The notes beneath the pieces are model-generated. The model was not told the origin of the DNA. It worked only from the letters and a program-made list of their open reading frames with translations, and made no database searches. The position numbers and the translations under genes were made by a program. Of a stretch of DNA of 20,227 nt, positions 8,525 through 15,966 are shown one piece after another. The first letter of the stretch is position 1. Every line of letters starts with the position of its first letter. The stretch comes from CAZGAH01 sp964523295 (GTDB lineage Bacteria; Desulfobacterota; Desulfovibrionia; Desulfovibrionales; Desulfovibrionaceae): positions 1-20,227 of the forward strand of contig CAZGAH010000080.1 in the NCBI GenBank assembly GCA_964523295.1. The letters are read 5' to 3'.

Positions 8525-9211
8525 ATGATCATTGCTTTTGCCAGTTGGGAGGACCGGGTCGCCCCGGTTTTCGACACCGCCACGCAGCTGCTCGTGATCG
8601 AGGCCCAGGGCGGCGTTGTCGTTGACGAGCGGAGAGAGCCGCTCCAGGTGAATTTGCCGGTACAGCGGGCATTGCGGCTGGTGGAGCTGGGCGTCGGCGT
8701 ACTGGTCTGCGGAGCGATTTCGCGCCCGATGTATGACGTCGTCGTCGGATACGGCATCCAGACCGTGCCCTTTGTGGCCGGAGAGCTGGGAGCGGTTGTC
8801 CGGGCCTGGCTCGCCGGATCGCTTCAGGGCGAGGCCTTTGCCATGCCGGGCTGCCGAGGTCGGGCTGCAGGACGATTTTCAGAAACCATGACCTGGATAC
8901 GGGAGAAAAAACCCATGAATCGTAGAGGATGCGGCGGAGGCGGCGGAAAAGGACAAGGTCAGGGACGTGGTCAGGGCCAGGGCCGAGGTCAGGGTCAGGG
9001 TTGCGGTCTGGGCCAGGGACGAGGCCAGGGTCAGGGACTTGGACAGGGTCAGGCAGTCCCGGGCGGGACTCCCGTGGCCGGCGTCCAGGCTTCCGGAACG
9101 ATTGGCAATTGTGTTTGTCTACAATGCGGTCACACCGTAGCACACGAACGCGGGATTCCCTGTTTCGAATGCGCCTGCCCGAAATGCGGCGCGATGATGA
9201 CCAAGGAATAA
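8525..9211 (+). CDS. NifX-like domain fused to hexapeptide linker and zinc-ribbon-like tail
   Basis: A 228-residue protein with three parts. Residues 1-110 resemble the NifX/NifB C-terminal (dinitrogenase FeMo-cofactor-binding) fold: VAPVFDTATQLLVIE, a long alpha-beta region, and VLVCGAISRPM. Residues 143-176 are a Gly/Gln hexapeptide repeat (GQGQGR type, about six units). Residues 196-221 hold three CxxC pairs or near pairs: CVCLQC, CFEC and CPKC, like small rubredoxin- or zinc-ribbon-type proteins often found beside NifX genes. An in-frame ATG at 8915, preceded by GGGAG, could start the linker-plus-ribbon part as a separate 98-residue protein. It is the first gene after the sigma-54-type promoter. 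Probable role: binding or handing over a metal-sulfur cluster; unproven. Confidence 0.8.
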   Translation: MIIAFASWEDRVAPVFDTATQLLVIEAQGGVVVDERREPLQVNLPVQRALRLVELGVGVLVCGAISRPMYDVVVGYGIQTVPFVAGELGAVVRAWLAGSLQGEAFAMPGCRGRAAGRFSETMTWIREKKPMNRRGCGGGGGKGQGQGRGQGQGRGQGQGCGLGQGRGQGQGLGQGQAVPGGTPVAGVQASGTIGNCVCLQCGHTVAHERGIPCFECACPKCGAMMTKE

Positions 9212-9231
9212 CCGCAAAGGAGGATAGGATC

Positions 9232-9585
9232 ATGCCACGAGGCGATGGAACCGGGCCCAATGGAATGGGATCGATGACCGGACGTGGAGCTGGCTATTGC
9301 GCTGGCGCGAATGCGCCTGGATTCGCTTCCGGGGTCGGACGCGGCGCAGGCATGGGCCGGGGACGCGGCGCAGGCCGTGGTTTCCGGAACATGTTCTACG
9401 CGACCGGCCTTCCCGGCTGGCAGCGGGGCGGTAACGCGGCGCCCTATGGCGCAGCAGCGGCCTTCCCGAACCGGGAGCCCGAGCCGGAGATACAGGCCCT
9501 GGCGAATCAGGCCCAGGCCTTGAAGGCGAAGCTGGATGCCATCGAAAAACGCCTGGCAGCGTTGGGCGCCGAGGCGGACACGTAA
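9232..9585 (+). CDS. DUF5320-type Gly/Arg-rich small protein
   Basis: A 117-residue protein beginning MPRGDGTGPNGMGSMTGRGA, the signature of DUF5320 proteins, which often sit beside NifX-like genes in anaerobes. The middle is Gly/Arg-rich and low in complexity. The C-terminus (EPEIQALANQAQALKAKLDA onward) is a short heptad-like coiled coil that could mediate oligomer formation. A strong AAAGGAGG precedes the ATG. The function of the family is unknown; the position suggests an accessory role in metal-cluster protein assembly. Confidence 0.82.
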   Translation: MPRGDGTGPNGMGSMTGRGAGYCAGANAPGFASGVGRGAGMGRGRGAGRGFRNMFYATGLPGWQRGGNAAPYGAAAAFPNREPEPEIQALANQAQALKAKLDAIEKRLAALGAEADT

Positions 9586-9603
9586 TCTGCGCGCAACGAC
9601 AAC

Positions 9604-9636
9604 GCAAACGGCCGCGCCGTGCCGGCGGTCGTTTGC
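9604..9636 (+). other. Intercistronic hairpin
   Basis: GCAAACG-G-CCGC, a nine-base loop, then GCGG-T-CGTTTGC form a stem of 12 pairs including one G-U. No T-run follows. It could stabilise the 3' end of the upstream message or partly stop transcription before the NifX-like gene at 9664. Confidence 0.5.
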
Positions 9637-9663
9637 CATAACCGAATAATCCGAGGAACGATT

Positions 9664-10026
9664 ATGAAAGTAGCCTTCACGACATCCGGCGTTGACGTCA
9701 ACGCCCCCCTGGACAGCCGTTTCGGACGCACGGCCCGTTTTCTCATCTACGATCTGGACGCCGACACCTTCGAACTTATCGACAACGCGCAGAACCAGAA
9801 CGCCCCGCAAGGCGCCGGCATCCAGGCCGGGCAGCTCGTGGTCCGGTCGGGCGCCAAGGCGCTCGTGACCGGCCATTGCGGCCCCAAGGCCTTCCGCGTG
9901 CTCTCGTCCGCAGGTGTGCTCATCTACAATTGCAATGCCGCTACGGTAGCTGACGCGCTGGCGGATTTCCGCGCCGGCAAGTTGCAGCAGGCGGGTTCCG
10001 CTGACGTCGGCGGACACTGGGCATAA
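9664..10026 (+). CDS. NifX/MTH1175-like (orange-protein type) metal-cluster-binding protein
   Basis: A 120-residue single-domain member of the dinitrogenase iron-molybdenum cofactor family (MTH1175-like). Key parts are MKVAFTTSGVDVNAPLDSRF (strand 1 with the FGR motif following), NQNAPQGAGIQAGQLVV and ALVTGHCGPKAFRVL. It resembles the architecture of Desulfovibrio orange protein (ORP), which carries a mixed Mo-Cu-sulfide cluster. I cannot prove orthology by eye because this cluster encodes three NifX-like domains. A GAGG precedes the ATG. It lies before two ferredoxin-MinD ATPases, as expected for a cargo or scaffold protein of that system. Confidence 0.85.
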   Translation: MKVAFTTSGVDVNAPLDSRFGRTARFLIYDLDADTFELIDNAQNQNAPQGAGIQAGQLVVRSGAKALVTGHCGPKAFRVLSSAGVLIYNCNAATVADALADFRAGKLQQAGSADVGGHWA

Positions 10027-10074
10027 GCCCAGAATCGCCAGTTCAGGGGCAACCCCCACGTGTTACGAATCGCC

Positions 10075-10097
10075 GCAGCGCGCGACATACGCGCTGC
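10075..10097 (+). other. Intercistronic hairpin
   Basis: GCAGCGCG, seven bases, CGCGCTGC: a perfect 8-bp stem in the 144-base gap before the first MinD-like ATPase gene, without a T-run. With the hairpin at 9604 it may set relative transcript levels of the small NifX-type genes and the ATPases. Confidence 0.45.
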
Positions 10098-10170
10098 TGT
10101 CGCTGCATACCGTTGCATAGCGTTGCGGATAAATACGGCGGATGAATACTGAAACAGGCAAGGTGCAGAC

Positions 10171-11019
10171 ATGCTGATCGCAGTCGCTTCTGGCAAGGGT
10201 GGAACCGGAAAGACCACGGTATCGGTCAACGTAGCCCGGGCGCTCGGTGCTCCGGTTCATGTCATGGATTGCGACGTCGAGGAGCCGAACGGGCATCTGT
10301 TTTTACCGGGAAGCGTCGTCGAGGAGCGCATCGTGGCCATGCCGGTGCCCGACGTAGATGAATCCCTGTGCGACGGGTGCGCCGAGTGCGGGAAGTTTTG
10401 CGAGTTCAATGCCATCGTCTCGTTCGGGACGGTTCCGCTCGTGTACCCGGAGATGTGTCACGGGTGCGGCGGATGTACCCGTGTCTGTCCCAGGCAGGCG
10501 ATACGCGAGGTCGACAAGCGTATCGGCGTGGTCGAGACGCTGCAATCCGGCGACATCACGTTGATTCAGGGGCGGCTCGACGTCGGCATGGCCATGGCGC
10601 CGCCGCTCATCCGCGCGGTCAAGGCGCTCGCGCCGACGGGGCGTACGGTGATCATGGACGCGCCTCCCGGCACGTCGTGTCCGGTCATTGCCACGCTGCG
10701 CGGGGCCGATGTCGTGGTGCTCGTGACCGAGCCAACGCCCTTCGGGCTGCACGATCTGACGCTGGCGGTGGAAATGGTCCGGACGCTCGGCCTCCCCTTT
10801 GGCGTGGTGGTCAACCGCGTCGGCGTCGGGGATGACCGCGTGCATCGCTACTGCGAGGGGCAGGGGATTCCGATCCTGCTGGAGATACCGGACGACCGGC
10901 GCATCGCTGAGGCCTATTCCCGCGGGGAGCTGCTGGTGGATGCCCTGCCGGAGTATTGTGGGTTGTTCAAGGATCTGCTGGAAACGACGAAAACCCTGGC
11001 GCAGGCAGGAGCAGCGTAA
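10171..11019 (+). CDS. MinD/ParA-type ATPase with inserted 2x[4Fe-4S] ferredoxin domain (first copy)
   Basis: A 282-residue P-loop ATPase. The deviant Walker A motif SGKGGTGKT spans residues 7-15 with the MinD-type signature lysine K9; the switch region includes DCDVEEPN and VIMDAPPGTSCPV. A bacterial ferredoxin domain is inserted at residues 67-106 with two CxxCxxCxxxC sets (C67, C70, C73, C77 and C96, C99, C102, C106), enough for two [4Fe-4S] clusters. Relatives flank the orange-protein genes of D. vulgaris (DVU2103/DVU2104 by recall). Probable role: ATP-dependent handling or positioning of an Fe-S or Mo-containing partner. The ATG has a weak AGGTG ribosome site. The next gene starts three bases after its stop. 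Confidence 0.9.
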   Translation: MLIAVASGKGGTGKTTVSVNVARALGAPVHVMDCDVEEPNGHLFLPGSVVEERIVAMPVPDVDESLCDGCAECGKFCEFNAIVSFGTVPLVYPEMCHGCGGCTRVCPRQAIREVDKRIGVVETLQSGDITLIQGRLDVGMAMAPPLIRAVKALAPTGRTVIMDAPPGTSCPVIATLRGADVVVLVTEPTPFGLHDLTLAVEMVRTLGLPFGVVVNRVGVGDDRVHRYCEGQGIPILLEIPDDRRIAEAYSRGELLVDALPEYCGLFKDLLETTKTLAQAGAA

Positions 11020-11022
11020 GCG

Positions 11023-12111
11023 ATGTCTTCGGAACAACGCCCTGCTGACCAGGCCCCCACGGATCTGACGGACGATCCGCTGCACATCGCCTACGGTCCG
11101 GTGCCCTCGCGCCGGCTGGGCGCGAGCCTGGGCATCAACAGCATCCCGGCAAAGACGTGTACCTACGCGTGCACCTACTGCCAGGTCGGCCGGACAACCC
11201 GAATGATCCGCGAGCGACAGGACTTTTATGCGCCCGAGGTAATTGTCCGGGTTGTACACAATCGTCTGGACCGGGTCCTGCGCGCGGGCGGACAGGTGGA
11301 CTATCTCGCGATCGTGCCCGATGGCGAGCCCACGCTGGACCGGAACCTGGGGCGGCTCATCACCTTGCTGAAGCCGCTTGGCCGGCCTGTCGCCGTCATC
11401 AGCAACAGCTCGTTGCTCTGGCGGCCGGACGTGCGCGACGATCTGGCCCTGGCCGACTGGGTTTCGTTGAAGGTCGATGCCGTCGATGTGAAGACCTGGC
11501 GTCGGATCGACCGCCCCTGCGGCGGTCTGGACCTGGCCCGGATTCTGGAGGCCGTGCGCGCGTTCAGAGCCTGCTTTACCGGCGTGTTGGCCACGGAAAC
11601 CATGCTCGTCCGCGGCGTGAACGACAGTCTGCCCTGCCTGGAGCGCATCGCGGCCTTTCTGCACGACCTGGGCCCGGATCGGGCCTTCCTGAGCGTTCCC
11701 ACGCGTCCGCCCGTCGTACGCGGTGCCTGCGGGCCGGACGAAGCGACGCTCAACCAGGCCTGGCAGCTTTTTTCGAGCCGTCTGGCGCGGGTGGAATTGC
11801 TGGCAGCCTGGGAGGGCGACGACTTCGCCCTTGCCGGAGAAGTGGAAGGCGAGCTGTTGGGGATTACGGCGGTACACCCCATGCGCGAGGAGGCGGTTCG
11901 GGCGCTGCTCGAGCGCGCCAAGGCGCCATGGGAGCGCGTGGAGCGGCTCGTGCGCCAGGGGCTGCTCGTCAGAACGGCTTACGACGGCCATACCTTTTAC
12001 GTACGACACCTCGTACGCGACTTTCCCGAAGGCGCCGATGCGCAGCACGAGCAAACGCCTTCCAACTCCGCTCCCGCGCCGGATGTACAGCGGCGGGGGG
12101 CGATAGCATAA
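11023..12111 (+). CDS. Radical SAM protein, COG0731-type
   Basis: A 362-residue protein with the radical SAM cluster motif C46-x3-C50-xx-C53 in KTCTYACTYCQVG. It is preceded by YGPVPSRRLGASLGIN, typical of COG0731-type Fe-S oxidoreductases. The SAM-binding region includes DYLAIVPDGEPTLDRNLG, the equivalent of the GEPT motif. The C-terminal ~120 residues look like a small winged-helix-type domain (ITAVHPMREEAVRALLERA). It would generate a 5'-deoxyadenosyl radical; the substrate is unknown. Its place between two ferredoxin-MinD genes suggests a role in maturing or modifying the cluster or its carrier protein. Start ATG at 11023 with GGAG upstream, nearly abutting the previous gene. Confidence 0.88.
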   Translation: MSSEQRPADQAPTDLTDDPLHIAYGPVPSRRLGASLGINSIPAKTCTYACTYCQVGRTTRMIRERQDFYAPEVIVRVVHNRLDRVLRAGGQVDYLAIVPDGEPTLDRNLGRLITLLKPLGRPVAVISNSSLLWRPDVRDDLALADWVSLKVDAVDVKTWRRIDRPCGGLDLARILEAVRAFRACFTGVLATETMLVRGVNDSLPCLERIAAFLHDLGPDRAFLSVPTRPPVVRGACGPDEATLNQAWQLFSSRLARVELLAAWEGDDFALAGEVEGELLGITAVHPMREEAVRALLERAKAPWERVERLVRQGLLVRTAYDGHTFYVRHLVRDFPEGADAQHEQTPSNSAPAPDVQRRGAIA

Positions 12112-12123
12112 GGATTCGACCCG

Positions 12124-12996
12124 ATGAAGGAGCTTGTCATCATCAGCGGCAAAGGTGGCACAGGCAAGACCAGCGTCACGGCCTCGTTCGCCGTGCTGGC
12201 CAGGCAGGCGGTGGTTGCCGACTGCGACGTCGACGCTGCCGATCTGCATCTCGTTCTTTCGCCCCGGATGCTGGAACGGCACGAATTCTTCAGCGGTCAC
12301 GAGGCTGTTATCCGCGAAGAGGAGTGCGTGCGTTGTGGCCTGTGCCTCGAGTACTGTCGTTTTGAGGCGATACGGGCGCCGGAAGCGCCGGATGGCGCGT
12401 ACTCCGTCGATCCCGTGGGCTGCGAGGGCTGCGGGGTTTGCGTCCGGTTCTGCCCGGCGCAGGCCATTTCCTTTCCGGATCGGCTGTGCGGCGAATGGAT
12501 GGTTTCCGACACGCGTAGCGGCCCGATGGTTCACGCCCGGCTGGGCATCGCCGCGGAGAATTCCGGCAAGCTTGTCGCCACGGTTCGCCGCGAGGCCAAA
12601 CGCATCGCCACCGAACGGCAGCGCTCGCTGATCATTGTCGACGGCCCGCCCGGCATAGGTTGCCCGGTTATCGCCTCCGTGTCCGGCGCCTCGCTGGTGC
12701 TGATCGTCTCCGAGCCGACGGTCTCCGGGGCGCACGACATGGAGCGGGTGCTGGCGCTGACGCGTCATTTCGATATCCCGGCCATTGTCTGCGTCAATAA
12801 ATGGGATATCAATCCGGAAATGACCGAGCGGATCGAAAATGCCGCACGCCAGGAAGGCGCCCGCGTGGCCGGACGCATCCGCTACGACCACGGCATTACG
12901 CAGGCACAGATGCAGGCGCTCGCCGTCGTGGAGACGCCGACCCCGGCCGGAGAAGACATCCGGGCCATCTGGAACGAGCTGAAACTGGAGGCATAG
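12124..12996 (+). CDS. MinD/ParA-type ATPase with inserted 2x[4Fe-4S] ferredoxin domain (second copy)
   Basis: A 290-residue paralogue of the product of 10171-11019 with the same plan. Deviant Walker A SGKGGTGKT is at residues 8-16, DCDVDAADLHL near 33-43, and a two-cluster ferredoxin insertion has C68, C71, C74, C78 and C100, C103, C106, C110. VDGPPGIGCPV follows. The two proteins are clearly divergent rather than a recent duplication, so they probably form a heterodimer or act on different partners; this is inference from paired occurrence. The ATG lies 12 bases after the radical SAM stop, and the Mrp gene starts five bases after its own stop. Confidence 0.9.
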   Translation: MKELVIISGKGGTGKTSVTASFAVLARQAVVADCDVDAADLHLVLSPRMLERHEFFSGHEAVIREEECVRCGLCLEYCRFEAIRAPEAPDGAYSVDPVGCEGCGVCVRFCPAQAISFPDRLCGEWMVSDTRSGPMVHARLGIAAENSGKLVATVRREAKRIATERQRSLIIVDGPPGIGCPVIASVSGASLVLIVSEPTVSGAHDMERVLALTRHFDIPAIVCVNKWDINPEMTERIENAARQEGARVAGRIRYDHGITQAQMQALAVVETPTPAGEDIRAIWNELKLEA

Positions 12997-13001
12997 CAAT
13001 C

Positions 13002-14267
13002 ATGGCGTATAGTGCAACACCATCGACGACGCGCACAGAGGACGGGCCGAAGCCGGGACATCGCGGTCCCTTGGAGGCCTTCAACGCCTACGCGCACAGC
13101 GTCGGACTGCCTGGAAACGGCCTGGAATGCTGGCTGCTGGTCACGGGCGAGACCATTGGCGAGGCGGCTTTCATGCCCGCGGGCAACGGCTCTCTTGCCG
13201 TCTGCGCGGACGCGGCCGCGACCTGGGCGAACGGGAAGACCCTTCAGGAGGTCGCGGAGGCGAAGCCGGCTGACATCCTGGCCGTGCTCCAGGAGGCCTC
13301 CCGGGAGCACGAGCCCGGCGCCTTGCTGGCGCTCAGCACGCTCAAGGCCGCGTGCGCCGAGTATGCGCGCCGGCGTCAGGAGATGAAAACGCCGGTGCGT
13401 CATCCCGGCCAGACCTGCTCGACGTGCAGCGACGCGTCCTGTTCGGCCTCGAAAAAGCACAAGGAAGAAAGCGAAGAGGAGTTCGAGGACCGGCGCAGGC
13501 TTCAGTCACGCCTCTGCCGGATCGGGCACAAGATTGCCGTGCTGTCTGGAAAGGGGGGCGTGGGCAAGAGCACGGTTGCCGTGAATATCGCCACGGCGCT
13601 GGCCCTGTCGGGCAAGCGGGTCGGATTGCTGGACGTGGATATCCACGGGCCGAGCGTCCCGACCATGCTGGGTCTCGAAGGGGAGACCGTCGCCGGCGGT
13701 GAGGACGGACTGCAACCGATCGTCTTGGGGAACATGAAGATCATGTCCCTGGGCTTTTTGCTTCAGAACCAGGACGAGGCGGTCATCTGGCGCGGACCGA
13801 TGAAAATGGGAGTGATCAAGCAGTTCCTCAAGGATGTTGCCTGGGGCGACCTGGACTATCTGATCGTCGACTCCCCGCCAGGAACCGGCGACGAGCCGCT
13901 CTCGGTCTGCCAGCTCATCGGCACGCTCGACGGCGCGGTCATTGTCACCACGCCGCAAAAGGTGGCGTCCGTGGACGTCCGCAAGTCCATCACCTTCTGC
14001 CGGCATCTGAAGGTCCCGGTGCTCGGCGTGGTGGAGAACATGAGCGGTTTCGTCTGCCCGCAGTGCGGAACGACGACGCCCATCCTCCGCGCCGGGGGCG
14101 GAAGGATCATCGCCCAGGACATGGGGGTCCCTTTTCTCGGATCCATCCCCATGGACCCGCAGGTTGCCGAGGCCTGCGACACCGGCCGGGCCTTTGTCCA
14201 ATACTACGCCTCCACGCCGACGGCGGCGATCATGCAGAAAATCATCAGGCCACTTACTGAACTGTAA
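13002..14267 (+). CDS. Mrp/NBP35-type ATPase with degenerate NifU-like N-terminal domain
   Basis: A 421-residue protein. The C-terminal ~245 residues are an Mrp/ApbC Fe-S carrier ATPase: LSGKGGVGKST (Walker A, 181-191), DVDIHGPSVPTMLG, VDSPPGTGDEPL, and the C352-xx-C355 pair used by Mrp/NBP35 dimers to hold a [4Fe-4S] cluster. The first ~125 residues resemble the IscU/NifU N-terminal fold (ETIGEAAF, WANGKTLQEVAEAKPADIL, HEPGALLALSTLKAA). Its usual cluster cysteines appear lost except C68 and C118. A linker at 139-147 (CSTCSDASC) adds three cysteines. The start at 13002 follows GGAGG; longer readings overlap the upstream gene. Likely the cluster-transfer ATPase of this operon, matching the Mrp gene of the ORP locus. 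Confidence 0.9.
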   Translation: MAYSATPSTTRTEDGPKPGHRGPLEAFNAYAHSVGLPGNGLECWLLVTGETIGEAAFMPAGNGSLAVCADAAATWANGKTLQEVAEAKPADILAVLQEASREHEPGALLALSTLKAACAEYARRRQEMKTPVRHPGQTCSTCSDASCSASKKHKEESEEEFEDRRRLQSRLCRIGHKIAVLSGKGGVGKSTVAVNIATALALSGKRVGLLDVDIHGPSVPTMLGLEGETVAGGEDGLQPIVLGNMKIMSLGFLLQNQDEAVIWRGPMKMGVIKQFLKDVAWGDLDYLIVDSPPGTGDEPLSVCQLIGTLDGAVIVTTPQKVASVDVRKSITFCRHLKVPVLGVVENMSGFVCPQCGTTTPILRAGGGRIIAQDMGVPFLGSIPMDPQVAEACDTGRAFVQYYASTPTAAIMQKIIRPLTEL

Positions 14268-14326
14268 GGACCGCAACCCGGCGCGTCGAACAGATCGCAC
14301 GCCGACAATCCATAAGGATACTATTC

Positions 14327-14665
14327 ATGCGAATCGCCATTCCCATCGCTAATGGAGCCTTGGCCATGCATTTCGGCCACTGCCAGGACTTCGCTCTGGT
14401 CGATGTCGACACCGAGCGCAAGGCCATTCTGCAGCGGGAGGATATTCCCGCACCCGCGCATCAGCCCGGCCTGCTGCCCCCGTGGCTGGCCGAACGCGGC
14501 GTCAACGTGATCATCGCCGGCGGCATGGGACAGCGTGCTCTGGAGCTGTTCGCCGCGCAGGGTATTGTCGTACACGTCGGCGCAGCGGCGGAAACGCCCG
14601 AGGAACTCGTTGATGCCTGGCTGAACGGCACGCTCAAAACGGGGGGCAACGTGTGTGACCACTGA
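14327..14665 (+). CDS. NifX-like metal-cluster-binding protein
   Basis: A 112-residue member of the dinitrogenase iron-molybdenum cofactor family: MRIAIPIANGALAMHFGHCQ, then FALVDVDTE, IPAPAHQPGLLPPWLAERGV and VIIAGGMGQRALELF. The FGHC cysteine-histidine pair and PAHQPG loop mark the subgroup commonly linked to Mrp. It is distinct from the ORP/MTH1175-like protein at 9664, which lacks the PAHQPG loop. AAGGA precedes the ATG at moderate distance. Its end overlaps the thioesterase start by 11 bases, so the two should be cotranslated. Confidence 0.88.
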   Translation: MRIAIPIANGALAMHFGHCQDFALVDVDTERKAILQREDIPAPAHQPGLLPPWLAERGVNVIIAGGMGQRALELFAAQGIVVHVGAAAETPEELVDAWLNGTLKTGGNVCDH

Positions 14666-15083
14666 CGAACGCGACAGGTCTGCGGCCTGCGCCGGACACC
14701 GCGACTGCCTGTTCTGCGGCGAGCGCAATCCGCGGTCATTGGGCCTGTGCTTTCAGGCCGCGGACAACGGCGGCGTGCAGGCCATGTTCACGGCCCCGGA
14801 CGAGCTGCAAGGCTACGCCGGGATCCTGCACGGCGGCATCATCGCCTCGGTGCTGGACGCGGCCATGACCCACTGCCTGTTCTTTTGCGGCGTGCAGGCT
14901 GTCACCGGCGACCTGCATGTCCGCTACCGGCATGAGGTCCCCTGCGGCGTTGCCTTGTGCATCCAGGCCAGGGTCTTGTCATCGCGTCCGCCTCTTTATA
15001 TTCTCCGGGCGGAGCTATTGCTCGAAAATCGGGTCATGGCCCGGGCCGAGGCCCGGTTCATGCAGCGACGGGTGAGCGTATGA
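14655..15083 (+). CDS. PaaI-type hot-dog thioesterase
   Basis: A 142-residue hot-dog fold protein. The PaaI-type active-site strand-helix is GYAGILHGGIIASVLDAAMT, with HGG at 59-61 and D68 as the probable catalytic acid. An N-terminal CxxC (C18, C21) in DCLFCGERNPRSLGLCF is seen in several PaaI-like proteins. It should hydrolyse acyl-CoA or a related thioester; the substrate is unknown. The start is GTG at 14655, inside the end of the upstream nifX-like gene. Its place in a metal-cluster operon is unexplained. Confidence 0.85.
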   Translation: MTTDERDRSAACAGHRDCLFCGERNPRSLGLCFQAADNGGVQAMFTAPDELQGYAGILHGGIIASVLDAAMTHCLFFCGVQAVTGDLHVRYRHEVPCGVALCIQARVLSSRPPLYILRAELLLENRVMARAEARFMQRRVSV

Positions 15084-15916
15084 ATACCGCGTGCGTACGT
15101 ATCGTGATTCTGGTTGATAATACCGCCGGCCCCGGGCTTGTGACCGAGCACGGGCTGTCCATGTGGATCGAATTCAACGGCCGGCGGATACTCTTTGACA
15201 CGGGCCAGGGTCAGGCCCTGGTTCCCAACGCCGCGACCCTGGGCGTGGACCTGAGCCTTGCGGACGACATCGTGCTCAGCCACGGGCACTACGACCATAC
15301 CGGAGGGCTGGCCGCGGCGTTGCGCTACGCGCCAAAGGCACGACTGCACTGCCATCCGGGCGCGACCACGCCCCGTTACGCCATCCGCAACGGCACGGCC
15401 AAGCCCATTCAGATGCCGCGTGAGTCCATGGCCGCGCTGGACCGGCTGCCCGGTGGCCGGCTGGACTGGGTGCAGGGGCCGGTTCTGCTCGGCGAGCGCA
15501 TCGGGCTTACCGGCCCCATCGCCCGCACCCACGCCTTCGAGGATCCCGGCGGGCCGTTTTTTCTCGATCCGGAGGGAAAGCGGCCTGATGCCATTGACGA
15601 TGACCTTGCCCTGTGGATAGGCACCGACCAGGGCGTCATCGCCTGCGTCGGCTGCTGTCATGCGGGTTTGCTGAATACGCTGGACCAGATTCGCCAGGTC
15701 GCGGGCGACGAGCGCATCCGTGCGATTATCGGCGGACTGCACCTGCTGCAGGCCAGTCCGGAGCGTTTGGACCGGACCATCGATGCGCTGAAACGATCGT
15801 TGCCCGAATTGATAATCCCCTGTCATTGCACGGGAGATTCTGCCACAGCCGCACTGCGCGCCGGGCTGGGCTCCCGCGTGACGCCCGGTTCCGCCGGGAT
15901 GTCCTGGCAATGGTGA
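15080..15916 (+). CDS. Metallo-beta-lactamase-fold hydrolase, COG1237-type
   Basis: A 278-residue protein with the metal motif H68-x-H70-x-D72-H73 (LSHGHYDHTGG), H194 in GCCHAG, and H221 in GGLHLL, as in COG1237. COG1237 includes proteins related to the methanopterin-pathway ribofuranosyl-aminobenzene phosphate synthase, but function varies and cannot be assigned here. The C-terminal IIPCHCTGDSA is also typical. The frame opens earlier at 14957, but the ATG at 15080 overlaps the thioesterase stop as ATGA and matches the expected N-terminus (VRIVILVDNTAGPGL). COG1237 genes are often near NifX/Mrp genes in anaerobes. Confidence 0.88.
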   Translation: MNTACVRIVILVDNTAGPGLVTEHGLSMWIEFNGRRILFDTGQGQALVPNAATLGVDLSLADDIVLSHGHYDHTGGLAAALRYAPKARLHCHPGATTPRYAIRNGTAKPIQMPRESMAALDRLPGGRLDWVQGPVLLGERIGLTGPIARTHAFEDPGGPFFLDPEGKRPDAIDDDLALWIGTDQGVIACVGCCHAGLLNTLDQIRQVAGDERIRAIIGGLHLLQASPERLDRTIDALKRSLPELIIPCHCTGDSATAALRAGLGSRVTPGSAGMSWQW

Positions 15917-15966
15917 ACCAGCCCTGACGAAACGACGCGGCCTGACGGGCCGATACGGAGAAGCCC

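Noticed and set aside
10303..12999. An 898-codon open frame on the minus strand
   Set aside because: It is a high-GC shadow of the ferredoxin-MinD and radical SAM genes, whose cysteine and Walker motifs prove the plus-strand reading.
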